64,000 bases of DNA from Erwinia sp. SLM-02 (GTDB lineage Bacteria > Pseudomonadota > Gammaproteobacteria > Enterobacterales > Enterobacteriaceae), in assembly GCF_037450285.1 (NCBI RefSeq), contig NZ_JAQISN010000003.1, positions 310,001-374,000 on the forward strand, read 5' to 3'. Of the stretch, positions 25,701 through 34,547 are shown piece after piece. The notes beneath the pieces are model-generated. The model saw only the letters and a program-made list of their open reading frames with translations, made no database searches and was not told the origin of the DNA. Every line of letters starts with the position of its first letter. Position 1 is the first letter of the stretch. The translations under genes were made by a program, and so were the position numbers.

Positions 25701-25814
25701 CTTTAATTCGGAAATTCCGATCCTTTAACCATTTATAATCTGTTTTTTACGAAGAGTTAAAGCGAGTATGCTGTGGCTATCTTTAAGCCTAAACTCGAAT
25801 TAATGGAATCTTCG

Positions 25815-26975
25815 ATGAAAACAGCTCTTAAGCGTCTGCTTAACAATGACGCCACCGGCGGTGTGGTACTGATCCTGGCCGCGGCTGTCGCTATGTTTCT
25901 GGCGAACAACAGCGCGACGCAGCAGGACTATCAGGCGCTGCTGGCAATGCCGGTGCAGTTCCGTTTTGGTGAACTTGAAATCAACAAAGATCTCCTGTTG
26001 TGGATTAATGACGCACTGATGGCGCTGTTCTTCCTGTTGATTGGTCTTGAGGTCAAACGCGAACTGGTCATGGGGTCGCTGAACAGTCGCGAGCGGGCGA
26101 TGTTCCCGCTGATCGCCGCGCTGGGCGGGATGCTGGCTCCGGCACTGATCTTTACCGCCTTTAACCATAACGATCCCCTGGCGATCCACGGCTGGGCGAT
26201 CCCCACCGCCACGGACATCGCTTTTGCGCTGGGGATCCTCGCGCTGCTGGGCAGCCGGGTTCCGGTGCAGTTAAAAATGTTCCTGATGGCGCTGGCGGTG
26301 ATTGACGACCTCGGTGCGATTGTCATTATCGCCTTCTTCTACACCAGCGACCTTTCGCTGGTTTCGCTGAGCGTGGCGGCGGCCTCCGTTCTGGCGCTGG
26401 CGCTGCTGAATCTGTGCGGGGTGCGTAAAACCTCGCTGTACCTGCTGGTTGGGGTGGTGCTGTGGGTGGCGGTACTCAAGTCCGGCGTTCACGCCACGCT
26501 GGCCGGGGTCATCGTCGGCTTCTTTATCCCGCTGAAGGGAAAGGGAGAGGTTTCACCGTCGATTGATTTGGCGCACGGATTACAGCCGTGGGTAAGCTGG
26601 ATCATCCTGCCGCTGTTTGCCTTTGCCAATGCCGGCGTGTCGCTGAGCGGCGTCTCGCTTGACGGCCTGTACTCCGCCGTGCCGCTTGGCATTATCCTCG
26701 GCCTGTTCATTGGCAAGCCGCTGGGCATTACGCTGATCTGCTGGCTGGCGGTGAAGCTGAAAATTGCCGCTCTGCCCGAGCGGACCAAAATGGTCGATAT
26801 CGCCGCCGTTGGCGTGCTGTGCGGGATTGGCTTTACCATGTCTATCTTCATCGCCTCGCTGGCCTTTGATGCGCAGCATGAAGAGATGGTGACGCTGGCT
26901 AAGCTGGGCATTTTAACCGGTTCGGTGGTTTCCGCCGTGGTGGGCTATCTGCTGCTGCGGGCGAAGCTCCGGTAG
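25815..26975 (+). CDS. nhaA: Na+/H+ antiporter NhaA
   Basis: Inner-membrane exporter of one Na+ for two H+, needed for salt and alkaline pH tolerance. From the ATG at 25815 (MKTALKRLLNNDATGGVVLI) it has 386 residues (E. coli 388). Upstream in-frame starts at 25803 and 25773 are possible, but this start aligns with E. coli. About 12 transmembrane segments are present. The ion-binding aspartate pair is in LAVIDDLGAIVII, and the characteristic LFAFANAGVSL and GIGFTMSIFIASLAF helices are conserved. nhaR follows 17 bases downstream and is the expected Na+-responsive activator. Confidence 0.96.
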   Translation: MKTALKRLLNNDATGGVVLILAAAVAMFLANNSATQQDYQALLAMPVQFRFGELEINKDLLLWINDALMALFFLLIGLEVKRELVMGSLNSRERAMFPLIAALGGMLAPALIFTAFNHNDPLAIHGWAIPTATDIAFALGILALLGSRVPVQLKMFLMALAVIDDLGAIVIIAFFYTSDLSLVSLSVAAASVLALALLNLCGVRKTSLYLLVGVVLWVAVLKSGVHATLAGVIVGFFIPLKGKGEVSPSIDLAHGLQPWVSWIILPLFAFANAGVSLSGVSLDGLYSAVPLGIILGLFIGKPLGITLICWLAVKLKIAALPERTKMVDIAAVGVLCGIGFTMSIFIASLAFDAQHEEMVTLAKLGILTGSVVSAVVGYLLLRAKLR

Positions 26976-26992
26976 CCTGTGCGGGGGATGAG

Positions 26993-27883
26993 ATGTCGCA
27001 GATGAACTTTAACCACCTCTATTACTTCTGGCAGGTCTGTAAAACCGGCTCGGTGGTTAAAGCTGCCGAGGTACTCAACCTCACGCCGCAGACCATTACC
27101 GGCCAGCTGAAGGCGCTGGAAGAGCGCCTGCAGGGGCGACTGTTCAAGCGGCAGGGGCGGGGGCTGGTGCCCTCGGAGCTGGGACAGCTGGTTTTTCGCT
27201 ATGCCGACCGCATGTTTACCCTCAGCCAGGAGATGCTGGATATCGTTAACTACCGCAAGGAAGCGAGCCTGCTGTTTGACGTTGGCGTGGCCGATGCGCT
27301 GTCCAAAAAGCTGGTCAGCCAGATTCTGGCCACCGCCGTACAGGAAGCAGAGCCTATCCACCTGCGCTGCTTTGAATCGACTCATGAGCTGCTGCTGGAG
27401 CAGCTCAGCGAGCACAAGCTGGATATGATCCTCTCGGACTGCCCGGTGGATTCTTCGCAGCAGGCGGGGCTGTTTTCCGTCAAGCTGGGCGAATGCGGCG
27501 TCAGCTTCTGGTGCCACGATGCGCTACCCGAGAGCGCGTTTCCGGCCTGCCTGACCGCAAATAATTTGCTGGTTCCCGGCAGGCGTTCGATGCTGGGGCG
27601 CCGGCTGCTGAACTGGTTCCAGTCGCAAAATCTGGACGTGACCATTCTCGGTGAGTTCGATGATGCGGCGCTGATGAAGGCATTTGGAGCCGCGAATCGG
27701 GCTATTTTTGTGGCGCCAACGCTGTACGGTAAGGAGAGCTATTACGATGAAGGGATTGTCGAACTGGGAAGACCGGAAGCGGTGGTGGAGGAGTATCACG
27801 TGATTTTTGCCGAGCGTATGATCCAGCATCCGGCGGTGCAGCGTATCTGCAATAAGGATTTCAGCGCGCTGTTTGCCGTTTAA
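26993..27883 (+). CDS. nhaR: LysR-type activator NhaR
   Basis: LysR-family regulator that activates nhaA in response to Na+ and, in E. coli, also pga and osmC. It has 296 residues with an N-terminal winged helix-turn-helix (YFWQVCKTGSVVKAAEVLNLTPQTITGQLKALE, about 12-45). The periplasmic-binding-like effector domain covers about 90-290, with HLRCFESTHELLLEQLSEHKLDM and FAERMIQHPAVQRICNKDFSALF conserved. It forms a short operon with nhaA and ends at a terminator shared with rpsT. Confidence 0.96.
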   Translation: MSQMNFNHLYYFWQVCKTGSVVKAAEVLNLTPQTITGQLKALEERLQGRLFKRQGRGLVPSELGQLVFRYADRMFTLSQEMLDIVNYRKEASLLFDVGVADALSKKLVSQILATAVQEAEPIHLRCFESTHELLLEQLSEHKLDMILSDCPVDSSQQAGLFSVKLGECGVSFWCHDALPESAFPACLTANNLLVPGRRSMLGRRLLNWFQSQNLDVTILGEFDDAALMKAFGAANRAIFVAPTLYGKESYYDEGIVELGRPEAVVEEYHVIFAERMIQHPAVQRICNKDFSALFAV

Positions 27884-27890
27884 CAGGCAT

Positions 27891-27918
27891 AAAAAAACCG
27901 CCGTAAGGCGGTCTTTTT
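27891..27918. terminator. nhaR/rpsT bidirectional terminator
   Basis: ACCGCC/GGCGGT stem (27897-27902, 27907-27912) with GTAA loop, flanked by A7 on the left and T5 on the right. Serves both convergent genes. Confidence 0.8.
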
Positions 27919-27940
27919 AACGCGGATCAACAAGCAGGCA

Positions 27941-28204
27941 TTACGCCAGGTTGCCGATCTGTGCAGCCAGGTTTGCTTTATGACGAGCAGCCTTGTTTTT
28001 GTGGATCAGGCCTTTAGCTGCCTGGCGGTCCACGATAGGTTGCATTTCATTGAATGCAGCCTGTGCAGCTGCTTTATCGCCAGTAGCGATAGCTGCGTAT
28101 ACTTTCTTAACAAAGGTACGCATCATTGAACGACGGCTAGCGTTGTGCTTACGACGCTTCTCAGACGTTACGGCGCGTTTCTTAGCTGATTTGATATTAG
28201 CCAA
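27941..28204 (-). CDS. rpsT: 30S ribosomal protein S20
   Basis: Small-subunit ribosomal protein binding the 5' and 3' minor domains of 16S rRNA. It is 87 residues long and very basic (MANIKSAKKRAVTSEKRRKH). The start codon is TTG (28204-28202), the same unusual start used by E. coli rpsT, where it takes part in low-efficiency initiation and autoregulation. It is transcribed alone, away from ribF. Confidence 0.98.
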   Translation of the reverse strand: MANIKSAKKRAVTSEKRRKHNASRRSMMRTFVKKVYAAIATGDKAAAQAAFNEMQPIVDRQAAKGLIHKNKAARHKANLAAQIGNLA

Positions 28205-28250
28205 GGTCCAACTCCCAAATAGTTCTATGAGGACAATTCAAAGGCCGAGG

Positions 28251-28279
28251 AATATGCCCTTTTCGCCTTCGGTTGTCAA
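28251..28279 (-). promoter_or_regulatory. rpsT promoter
   Basis: On the minus strand TTGACA (28279-28274), a 17-bp spacer and CATATT (28256-28251) form a strong -35 with a fair -10, 47 bases before the rpsT start codon. The rest of the 317-base gap to ribF shows only the ribF promoter and a small hairpin (CCCGC/GCGGG at 28450-28463). Confidence 0.65.
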
Positions 28280-28463
28280 TGGATTTGTGCAAATAAGCGC
28301 CGATGAAACATTGGCACTTGGTTACGTTTCGATGGCGCAAGATTCTACCAGCATAAGCCCGGCGAATACAGCTTATTCACAAGAAAAAATATAATCCCAT
28401 GGCCAGCGAGTACCATACAGAATGAAATGGCAGTAAGAAAGCGCGAAAGCCCGCAATCGCGGG

Positions 28464-28492
28464 TTAACCTTCATCGCTGTACAAGGTATAAT
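28464..28492 (+). promoter_or_regulatory. ribF-ileS-lspA-fkpB-ispH promoter
   Basis: TTAACC (28464-28469), 17-bp spacer and a perfect TATAAT (28487-28492), ending 29 bases before the ribF ATG. Likely drives the five-gene cluster. Confidence 0.65.
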
Positions 28493-28521
28493 CCGCCGAT
28501 TTCCACAAATTTGAGCCAGCC

Positions 28522-29460
28522 ATGAAGTTTATCCGCGGTATACATAACCTGAGAGAGCAGCATCGCGGCTGCGTACTGGCTATCGGTAATTTCGATGGCG
28601 TACACCGCGGTCACCAGGCGCTGCTGGCGCGCCTGTGCGAAGAAGGGCGACAGCGCAATCTGCCGGTGATGGTGATGCTGTTTGAACCCCAGCCGCTGGA
28701 GCTTTTTGCGGCTGACGGTGCCCCGGCACGGCTGACCCGCCTGCGTGAAAAAGTGCGTTACCTTGCGCAGGCCGGTATTGATAACGTGCTGTGCGTGCGC
28801 TTCGATCGGCGTTTTGCTGCCCATACGGCGCAAAGTTTTATCGCCGATCTGCTGGTCGGCAAGCTCGGCGTACAGTTCCTCGTTGTCGGCGATGATTTCC
28901 GCTTTGGCGCTGGTCGCCAGGGCGATTTCCTGTTATTACAGAAGGCTGGCGTCGAATACGGTTTCGATGTCATCAGCACCCAGACATTTTGCGATAATGG
29001 CAAACGCATCAGCAGTACGGCGGTACGCCAGGCGCTGGCAGACGATGACCTGGCGCAGGCAGCCGTTTTGCTGGGGCATCCCTTCAGCATTTCCGGTCGC
29101 GTGGTCCACGGTGATGCGCTGGGCCGGACTATTGGCTTCCCCACCGCTAACCTGCCGCTTAAGCGCACCGTTTCCCCGGTAAAAGGGGTGTACGCCGTTG
29201 AGGTGCTGGGCCTTGGGGAACATCCACTGCCGGGCGTGGCCAATATTGGCACCCGTCCGACGGTTGCCGGGCTGCGTCAGCAGCTGGAAGTGCACCTGCT
29301 GGATGTCGCTATCGACCTTTACGGGCGCCATATTGACGTGGTGCTGCGTAAAAAAATTCGCAACGAGCAGCGCTTTGCCTCGCTCGATGCACTGAAAGAG
29401 CAAATTGCTAAAGATGTGGTGACTGCCCGCGACTTTTTCGGGCTGAAGACACCGGTTTAA
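28522..29460 (+). CDS. ribF: Bifunctional riboflavin kinase / FAD synthetase
   Basis: Converts riboflavin to FMN and then FAD. The protein has 312 residues. The N-terminal FAD synthetase (nucleotidyltransferase fold, about 1-185) has LAIGNFDGVHRGHQALL and the KISSTAVR-like element RISSTAVRQAL. The C-terminal riboflavin kinase (about 186-308) has GRTIGFPTANLPL and GVANIGTRPTV. First gene of the conserved ribF-ileS-lspA-fkpB-ispH cluster, 35 bp before ileS. Confidence 0.97.
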   Translation: MKFIRGIHNLREQHRGCVLAIGNFDGVHRGHQALLARLCEEGRQRNLPVMVMLFEPQPLELFAADGAPARLTRLREKVRYLAQAGIDNVLCVRFDRRFAAHTAQSFIADLLVGKLGVQFLVVGDDFRFGAGRQGDFLLLQKAGVEYGFDVISTQTFCDNGKRISSTAVRQALADDDLAQAAVLLGHPFSISGRVVHGDALGRTIGFPTANLPLKRTVSPVKGVYAVEVLGLGEHPLPGVANIGTRPTVAGLRQQLEVHLLDVAIDLYGRHIDVVLRKKIRNEQRFASLDALKEQIAKDVVTARDFFGLKTPV

Positions 29461-29495
29461 ACAGAACTGAAGCGAAATACGGAATCGAGAATCTG

Positions 29496-32315
29496 ATGAG
29501 TGACTATAAATCAACCCTGAATTTGCCGGAAACGGGGTTCCCGATGCGTGGCGATCTGGCCAAACGCGAACCGGGAATGCTGCAACGTTGGTATGATGAC
29601 AACCTGTACGGCATCATCCGCGAAGCCAAAAAAGGGAAAAAAACCTTTATCCTTCATGATGGCCCTCCTTATGCGAACGGCAGCATTCATATTGGTCACT
29701 CAGTTAACAAGATTCTGAAAGATATTATCGTTAAGTCGAAAGGCATGGCGGGTTACGATTCGCCGTACGTACCGGGCTGGGACTGCCACGGTCTGCCTAT
29801 CGAGCACAAAGTTGAGCAGATGATCGGCAAGCCGGGCGAGAAAGTCACCCCGGCCGAGTTCCGTGCTGCCTGCCGCAAATACGCGGCCGAGCAGGTGGAA
29901 GGGCAGAAAGCCGACTTCATCCGCCTTGGCGTGCTGGGCGACTGGGATCGCCCGTACCTGACGATGAACTTCAAAACCGAAGCCAACATCATCCGCGCGC
30001 TGGGTAAAATCATCGGCAACGGCCACCTGCACAAAGGCGCGAAGCCGGTGCACTGGTGCCTTGACTGCCGCTCTGCGCTGGCGGAAGCCGAAGTTGAGTA
30101 CTACGACAAAACCTCGCCATCCATCGACGTGATGTTTAACGCCCTGGATGCCGACGCCGTGCGCGCGAAGTTCGGCGTTGCCGCTTCAGAAGGCCCGGTT
30201 TCGCTGGTTATCTGGACCACCACCCCGTGGACCATGCCGGCTAACCGCGGTATCTCCCTGCATCCGGAATTCGAGTACCAGATGGTGCAGATCGAAGGCC
30301 GCAGCCTGATCCTGGCGAAAGAGCTGGTGGAAAGCGTGATGAAACGCGCGGGCGTTGCAGAGTGGACCGTGCTGGGCGAGTGCAAGGGTGAGGCGCTGGA
30401 ACTTCAGCTGTTCCAGCATCCGTTCCTTGAGCAGATCCAGTCGAAAGTCGTGCTGGGTGAACACGTTACGCTGGAAGCCGGTACCGGTGCTGTCCATACC
30501 GCGCCGGGCCACGGCCCGGATGACTATGTTATCGGTCAGAAATACGGTCTGGAAACCGCTAACCCGGTAGGCCCGGACGGCACCTATCTGCCGGGTACCT
30601 ATCCGACGCTGGACGGTGTTAACGTCTTTAAAGCCAACGATATGATCGTTGAGCTGCTGAAAGAGAAAGGTGCTCTGCTGCACGTTGAAAAACTGCACCA
30701 CAGCTACCCGCACTGCTGGCGTCACAAAACGCCGATCATCTTCCGTGCGACCCCGCAGTGGTTTATCAGCATGGATCAGAAAGGCCTGCGCGCGCAGTCG
30801 CTGAAAGAGATCAAAGGCGTGCAGTGGATCCCGGACTGGGGCCAGGCGCGTATTGAAGCAATGGTCGCGAACCGCCCTGACTGGTGTATCTCACGTCAGC
30901 GTACCTGGGGCGTGCCGATGGCGCTGTTCGTGCATAAAGACACCGAACAGCTGCATCCAGACAGCCTGGCGCTGATGGAAAAAGTGGCGCTGCGCGTAGA
31001 GGAAGAAGGTATCCAGGCGTGGTGGGATCTTGACCCGCGTGACCTGATGGGCGATGACGCCGACAACTATGTGAAAGTGCCGGATACGCTGGACGTGTGG
31101 TTTGACTCCGGTTCAACCAGCTATTCCGTGGTGGATGCGCGCCCTGAGTTTGGCGGCCATGCACCGGATATGTATCTGGAAGGTTCTGACCAGCACCGCG
31201 GCTGGTTTATGTCCTCGCTGATGATTTCTACCGCGATGAAGGGCAAAGCGCCTTACCGTCAGGTACTGACCCACGGTTTCACCGTTGACGGTCAGGGCCG
31301 CAAGATGTCCAAATCGCTGGGCAACACGGTATCGCCGCAGGACGTCATGAACAAACTGGGCGCGGATATCCTGCGTCTGTGGGTGGCTTCCACCGACTAC
31401 TCCGGTGAGATCGCCGTTTCCGACGAAATCCTGAAGCGTTCCGCCGACAGCTATCGCCGTATTCGTAACACCGCGCGCTTCCTGCTGGCTAACCTGGCGG
31501 GCTTTAACCCGGAAACCGACCTGGTGAAGCCGGAAGAGATGGTGGTCGTGGATCGCTGGGCCGTAGGCCGTGCGCTGGCAGCGCAGAACGATATCGTTGC
31601 CTCTTACGAAGCCTATGATTTCCACGAAGTGGTTCAGCGCCTGATGCAGTTCTGCTCGGTGGAAATGGGGTCCTTCTACCTCGACATCATTAAAGACCGT
31701 CAGTACACCGCGAAGGCCGATGGCCTGGCGCGCCGCAGCTGCCAGACCGCGCTGTGGTACATCGCTGAGGCACTGGTGCGCTGGATGGCACCGATCATGT
31801 CGTTTACCGCCGATGAGATCTGGGCCTACCTGCCGGGCAAACGCAGCCAGTACGTGTTTACCGAAGAGTGGTTCGATGGCCTGTTCAGCCTGGCGGCGGA
31901 TGAGTCAATGAACGACGCCTACTGGGCGGACCTGCTGAAAGTGCGTAGCGAAGTGAACAAGGTGCTTGAGCAGGCGCGTGCCGACAAGCGCATTGGTGGT
32001 TCACTGGAAGCCAGCGTCACGCTGTATGCCGATGCTGAGCTGGCCGCGAAGCTGAACAGTCTGGGCGAAGAGCTGCGCTTTGTGCTGCTGACCTCCGGCG
32101 CTGACGTGGCGGATTACGCCCAGGCGACGAACGATGCCCAGCAGAGCGAAGTTATCAAAGGCCTGAAGATTGCCCTGCATAAAGCAGAAGGTGAGAAGTG
32201 CCCGCGTTGCTGGCACTATACCACCGATATCGGCCAGAACGCTGCGCATGCGGACGTTTGTGGTCGCTGTGCCACCAACGTCGCGGGCAGCGGCGAACTG
32301 CGTAAGTTTGCATGA
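29496..32315 (+). CDS. ileS: Isoleucyl-tRNA synthetase
   Basis: Class I aminoacyl-tRNA synthetase that charges tRNA-Ile and edits misactivated valine. It has 939 residues (E. coli 938). The catalytic signatures are DGPPYANGSIHIGHSVNK (HIGH) near residue 60 and GRKMSKSLGN (KMSKS) near 603. The editing (CP1) insertion lies between, with IWTTTPWTMPANR. The C-terminal zinc knuckle is CPRCWH...CGRCATNV. Its TGA overlaps the first base of the lspA start, so translation is likely coupled. Confidence 0.98.
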   Translation: MSDYKSTLNLPETGFPMRGDLAKREPGMLQRWYDDNLYGIIREAKKGKKTFILHDGPPYANGSIHIGHSVNKILKDIIVKSKGMAGYDSPYVPGWDCHGLPIEHKVEQMIGKPGEKVTPAEFRAACRKYAAEQVEGQKADFIRLGVLGDWDRPYLTMNFKTEANIIRALGKIIGNGHLHKGAKPVHWCLDCRSALAEAEVEYYDKTSPSIDVMFNALDADAVRAKFGVAASEGPVSLVIWTTTPWTMPANRGISLHPEFEYQMVQIEGRSLILAKELVESVMKRAGVAEWTVLGECKGEALELQLFQHPFLEQIQSKVVLGEHVTLEAGTGAVHTAPGHGPDDYVIGQKYGLETANPVGPDGTYLPGTYPTLDGVNVFKANDMIVELLKEKGALLHVEKLHHSYPHCWRHKTPIIFRATPQWFISMDQKGLRAQSLKEIKGVQWIPDWGQARIEAMVANRPDWCISRQRTWGVPMALFVHKDTEQLHPDSLALMEKVALRVEEEGIQAWWDLDPRDLMGDDADNYVKVPDTLDVWFDSGSTSYSVVDARPEFGGHAPDMYLEGSDQHRGWFMSSLMISTAMKGKAPYRQVLTHGFTVDGQGRKMSKSLGNTVSPQDVMNKLGADILRLWVASTDYSGEIAVSDEILKRSADSYRRIRNTARFLLANLAGFNPETDLVKPEEMVVVDRWAVGRALAAQNDIVASYEAYDFHEVVQRLMQFCSVEMGSFYLDIIKDRQYTAKADGLARRSCQTALWYIAEALVRWMAPIMSFTADEIWAYLPGKRSQYVFTEEWFDGLFSLAADESMNDAYWADLLKVRSEVNKVLEQARADKRIGGSLEASVTLYADAELAAKLNSLGEELRFVLLTSGADVADYAQATNDAQQSEVIKGLKIALHKAEGEKCPRCWHYTTDIGQNAAHADVCGRCATNVAGSGELRKFA

Positions 32316-32815
32316 TGAGCCGGCCCGTTCTTTCTACCGGATTGCGCTGGCTGTGGCTGGTGCTGGTGGTGATTGGCATCGATTTTGCCAGCAAGCAGTG
32401 GATTATGAACACGCTGATGCTGCACGAATCGATGCCGGTGATGCCGTTTTTTAACTTCTTTTATGCTCACAACTACGGCGCGGCGTTCAGCTTCCTCGCC
32501 GATAAAGGTGGCTGGCAGCGCTGGTTCTTTGCCGGTATTGCTATCGCCATCGTCGTCGTGCTGCTGGTGATGATGTACCGCACCGCGGCGAGCAATAAAC
32601 TGAATAACATCGCCTATGCGCTGATCGTAGGAGGCGCATTAGGCAACCTGTTCGATCGGGCATATCATGGTTTTGTGGTGGACTTCATCGACTTCTATGT
32701 GGGTGACTGGCACTTCGCCACGTTCAATATTGCCGACTGCGCTATCTGTATTGGTGCCGCGCTGGTCGTACTGGAAGGGTTTATCAGCCCGGCCGGTAAA
32801 CAGGCTAAGAATTAA
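32315..32815 (+). CDS. lspA: Lipoprotein signal peptidase II
   Basis: Aspartic peptidase of the inner membrane that removes signal peptides from diacylglyceryl prolipoproteins. The start ATG at 32315 gives 166 residues beginning MSRPVLSTGLRWLW, as in E. coli; the adjacent ATG at 32312 is an alternative. Four transmembrane helices are visible. The conserved box with the first catalytic Asp is GGALGNLFDR and the second lies in ATFNIADCAI; NYGAAFSFL is also typical. It is the middle gene of the ribF-ispH cluster. Confidence 0.97.
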   Translation: MSRPVLSTGLRWLWLVLVVIGIDFASKQWIMNTLMLHESMPVMPFFNFFYAHNYGAAFSFLADKGGWQRWFFAGIAIAIVVVLLVMMYRTAASNKLNNIAYALIVGGALGNLFDRAYHGFVVDFIDFYVGDWHFATFNIADCAICIGAALVVLEGFISPAGKQAKN

Positions 32816-32824
32816 GGGTAGGGC

Positions 32825-33295
32825 ATGATCGATACTGTAAAGCGCGACAGCTCACTGCTGGTGCATTTCACCTTAAAACTGGCGGACGGTTCTACCGCAG
32901 AATCAACGCGTAACAACGGTAAGCCGGCGCTGTTTTGTCTGGGTGACGGCAGCCTGTCCGAGGGGCTGGAAAACCAGCTGATCGGACTGAAGGTGGGTGA
33001 CAAGCACGCCTTTGCGCTGGAGTCTGAAGACGCTTTCGGCGGCATCAGCCCGGATCTGATCCAGTACTTCTCGCGCCGCGATTTTGTGCAGGCAGGGGAA
33101 CCGGAGGTCGGCGCTATCATGCTGTTCTCCGGCATGGACGGTAACGAAATGCCCGGCGTGATCCGTGAAGTTTCCGGTGACTCGATCACCGTTGATTTCA
33201 ATCATCCACTGGCCGGGCAGACTATTCATTTTGACGTAGAAGTGCTGGAGATCGATCCGGTACTGGAGGCGGCGAATGCAGATCCTGTTGGCTAA
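32825..33295 (+). CDS. fkpB: FKBP-type peptidyl-prolyl isomerase, SlpA type
   Basis: Cytoplasmic prolyl isomerase of the SlyD/SlpA branch. Its 156 residues carry an FKBP core split by an insert-in-flap domain: FTLKLADGSTAEST, LGDGSLSEGLENQLIGLKVGDK, and the flap around EDAFGGISPDLIQYFSRRDF. It lacks the metal-binding His/Cys tail of SlyD. Its last 20 bases overlap the start of ispH, indicating coupling within the cluster. Confidence 0.95.
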   Translation: MIDTVKRDSSLLVHFTLKLADGSTAESTRNNGKPALFCLGDGSLSEGLENQLIGLKVGDKHAFALESEDAFGGISPDLIQYFSRRDFVQAGEPEVGAIMLFSGMDGNEMPGVIREVSGDSITVDFNHPLAGQTIHFDVEVLEIDPVLEAANADPVG

Positions 33296-34229
33296 CCCTC
33301 GCGGTTTTTGTGCGGGCGTAGATCGCGCTATCAGCATTGTCGAGCGTGCGCTGGAGATGTACGGCGCACCGATTTACGTGCGTCATGAAGTGGTGCACAA
33401 CCGCTATGTGGTGAACAGCCTGCGCGAGCGTGGTGCGATTTTTATTGAGGAAATCAGTGAGGTGCCGGATGGCTGCATTCTGATTTTCTCCGCCCACGGC
33501 GTTTCGCAGGCGGTGCGTGCAGAAGCGAAGGCGCGTGATTTAACCATGCTGTTCGACGCCACCTGTCCGCTGGTGACCAAAGTGCATATGGAAGTGGCGC
33601 GTGCCAGCCGTAAGGGCACCGAAGCCATTTTGATTGGTCACGCCGGTCACCCGGAGGTGGAGGGCACCATGGGCCAGTACAATAACCCGAAAGGGGGCAT
33701 GTACCTGGTTGAGGAGCCGGCCGACGTGTGGAAGCTGCAGGTGAAAGATGAAAATAACCTGAGCTTTATGACGCAGACCACGCTGTCTGTTGATGATACG
33801 TATGAAGTGATCGACGCCCTGCGTGCCCGTTTCCCGAAAATCATCGGGCCGCGTAAAGATGATATCTGCTATGCCACCACCAACCGCCAGGAAGCGGTGC
33901 GAACGCTGTCGAAGGATGCGGACGTGGTGCTGGTGGTCGGCTCGAAAAACTCGTCCAACTCCAACCGTCTGGCCGAACTGGCGCAGCGTGCCGGTAAGCT
34001 GGCGCGGCTGATCGATTCTGCCGATGATATTCAGGAAGAGTGGCTTCAGGGTGCGCGCTGCGTTGGCGTGACCGCGGGGGCTTCTGCACCTGACGTGCTG
34101 GTGCAGGAAGTTATCCAGCGGCTGAATCAGCTTGGCGGTGTGGATGCCATTGAGCTGATCGGTCGTGAAGAGAACATCGTGTTTGAAGTGCCGAAAGAGC
34201 TGCGCGTTGAGGTTCGGCAGGTCGATTAG
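33276..34229 (+). CDS. ispH: 4-hydroxy-3-methylbut-2-enyl diphosphate reductase
   Basis: Last step of the MEP isoprenoid pathway, making IPP and DMAPP with an oxygen-sensitive iron-sulfur cluster. It has 317 residues (E. coli 316). The three cluster cysteines are in NPRGFCAGVDRA, FDATCPLVTKVH and DDICYATTNRQ. It ends ELRVEVRQVD. Its final 29 bases (34201-34229) are the left end of a 299-bp segment repeated at 34548, so a fragment of the 3' end of ispH occurs again downstream. The gene itself is intact. Confidence 0.97.
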   Translation: MQILLANPRGFCAGVDRAISIVERALEMYGAPIYVRHEVVHNRYVVNSLRERGAIFIEEISEVPDGCILIFSAHGVSQAVRAEAKARDLTMLFDATCPLVTKVHMEVARASRKGTEAILIGHAGHPEVEGTMGQYNNPKGGMYLVEEPADVWKLQVKDENNLSFMTQTTLSVDDTYEVIDALRARFPKIIGPRKDDICYATTNRQEAVRTLSKDADVVLVVGSKNSSNSNRLAELAQRAGKLARLIDSADDIQEEWLQGARCVGVTAGASAPDVLVQEVIQRLNQLGGVDAIELIGREENIVFEVPKELRVEVRQVD

Positions 34230-34499
34230 TTTGCTGTGATTTCGGTGGCTATCAGATAGGTGGCAGCGAGGACGGGTGGGCTTTGGCCTGGCGGTCCTCG
34301 CGCCGGGCTTTGCCCGGTTCCCTCACTGCGTTCGTCAGCCTTTTGGACCGGTGAAGATGGCGCGCCCCTGCGCCAGCTTCACCTCTCGCCAACGTCCTGT
34401 TGGCGAGTCCAGCCTTCCTCTCTCCGTTCCGTGCTGCGGATTGCCCTGCCAAAGCCCACCCGTCCTCGCCTCACATTCCGTGTTGCCTGTTGAATACGA
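34201..34499 (+). repeat. Tandem duplication, left copy (includes ispH 3' end)
   Basis: A 299-base segment that reappears at 34548-34846 with a constant offset of 347 bases and only scattered single-base differences. Homology begins inside ispH at TGCGCGTTGAGG, runs through the ispH stop and covers the whole structured element at 34266-34469, ending at TTGAATACGA. A 48-base unique spacer (34500-34547) separates the copies. The presence of the ispH tail in both copies shows that the event was a local duplication and not two independent insertions. Confidence 0.9.
34266..34469 (+). repeat. Structured intergenic element, copy A
   Basis: A 204-base element bounded by a perfect 22-bp inverted repeat: GCGAGGACGGGTGG... 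(34266-34287) pairs with ...CCACCCGTCCTCGC (34448-34469). Inside are three clean hairpins: CCGGGC-TTT-GCCCGG (34303-34317); GGTGAAG/CTTCACC enclosing TGGCGC/GCGCCA (34350-34383, one mismatch between the stems); and CTCGCCAAC/GTTGGCGAG (34385-34407). A second GTCCTCGC at 34294-34301 can also pair with the 5' arm, giving an alternative fold. No coding frame is convincing. It could be a MITE-like repeat or a structured RNA; I do not recognise it as ERIC, BOX or REP. Confidence 0.8.
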
Positions 34500-34547
34500 C
34501 CTTATTTGTATTCGTTTCGTTGGATGAAGTCTTCAACGCTGCAGAAT

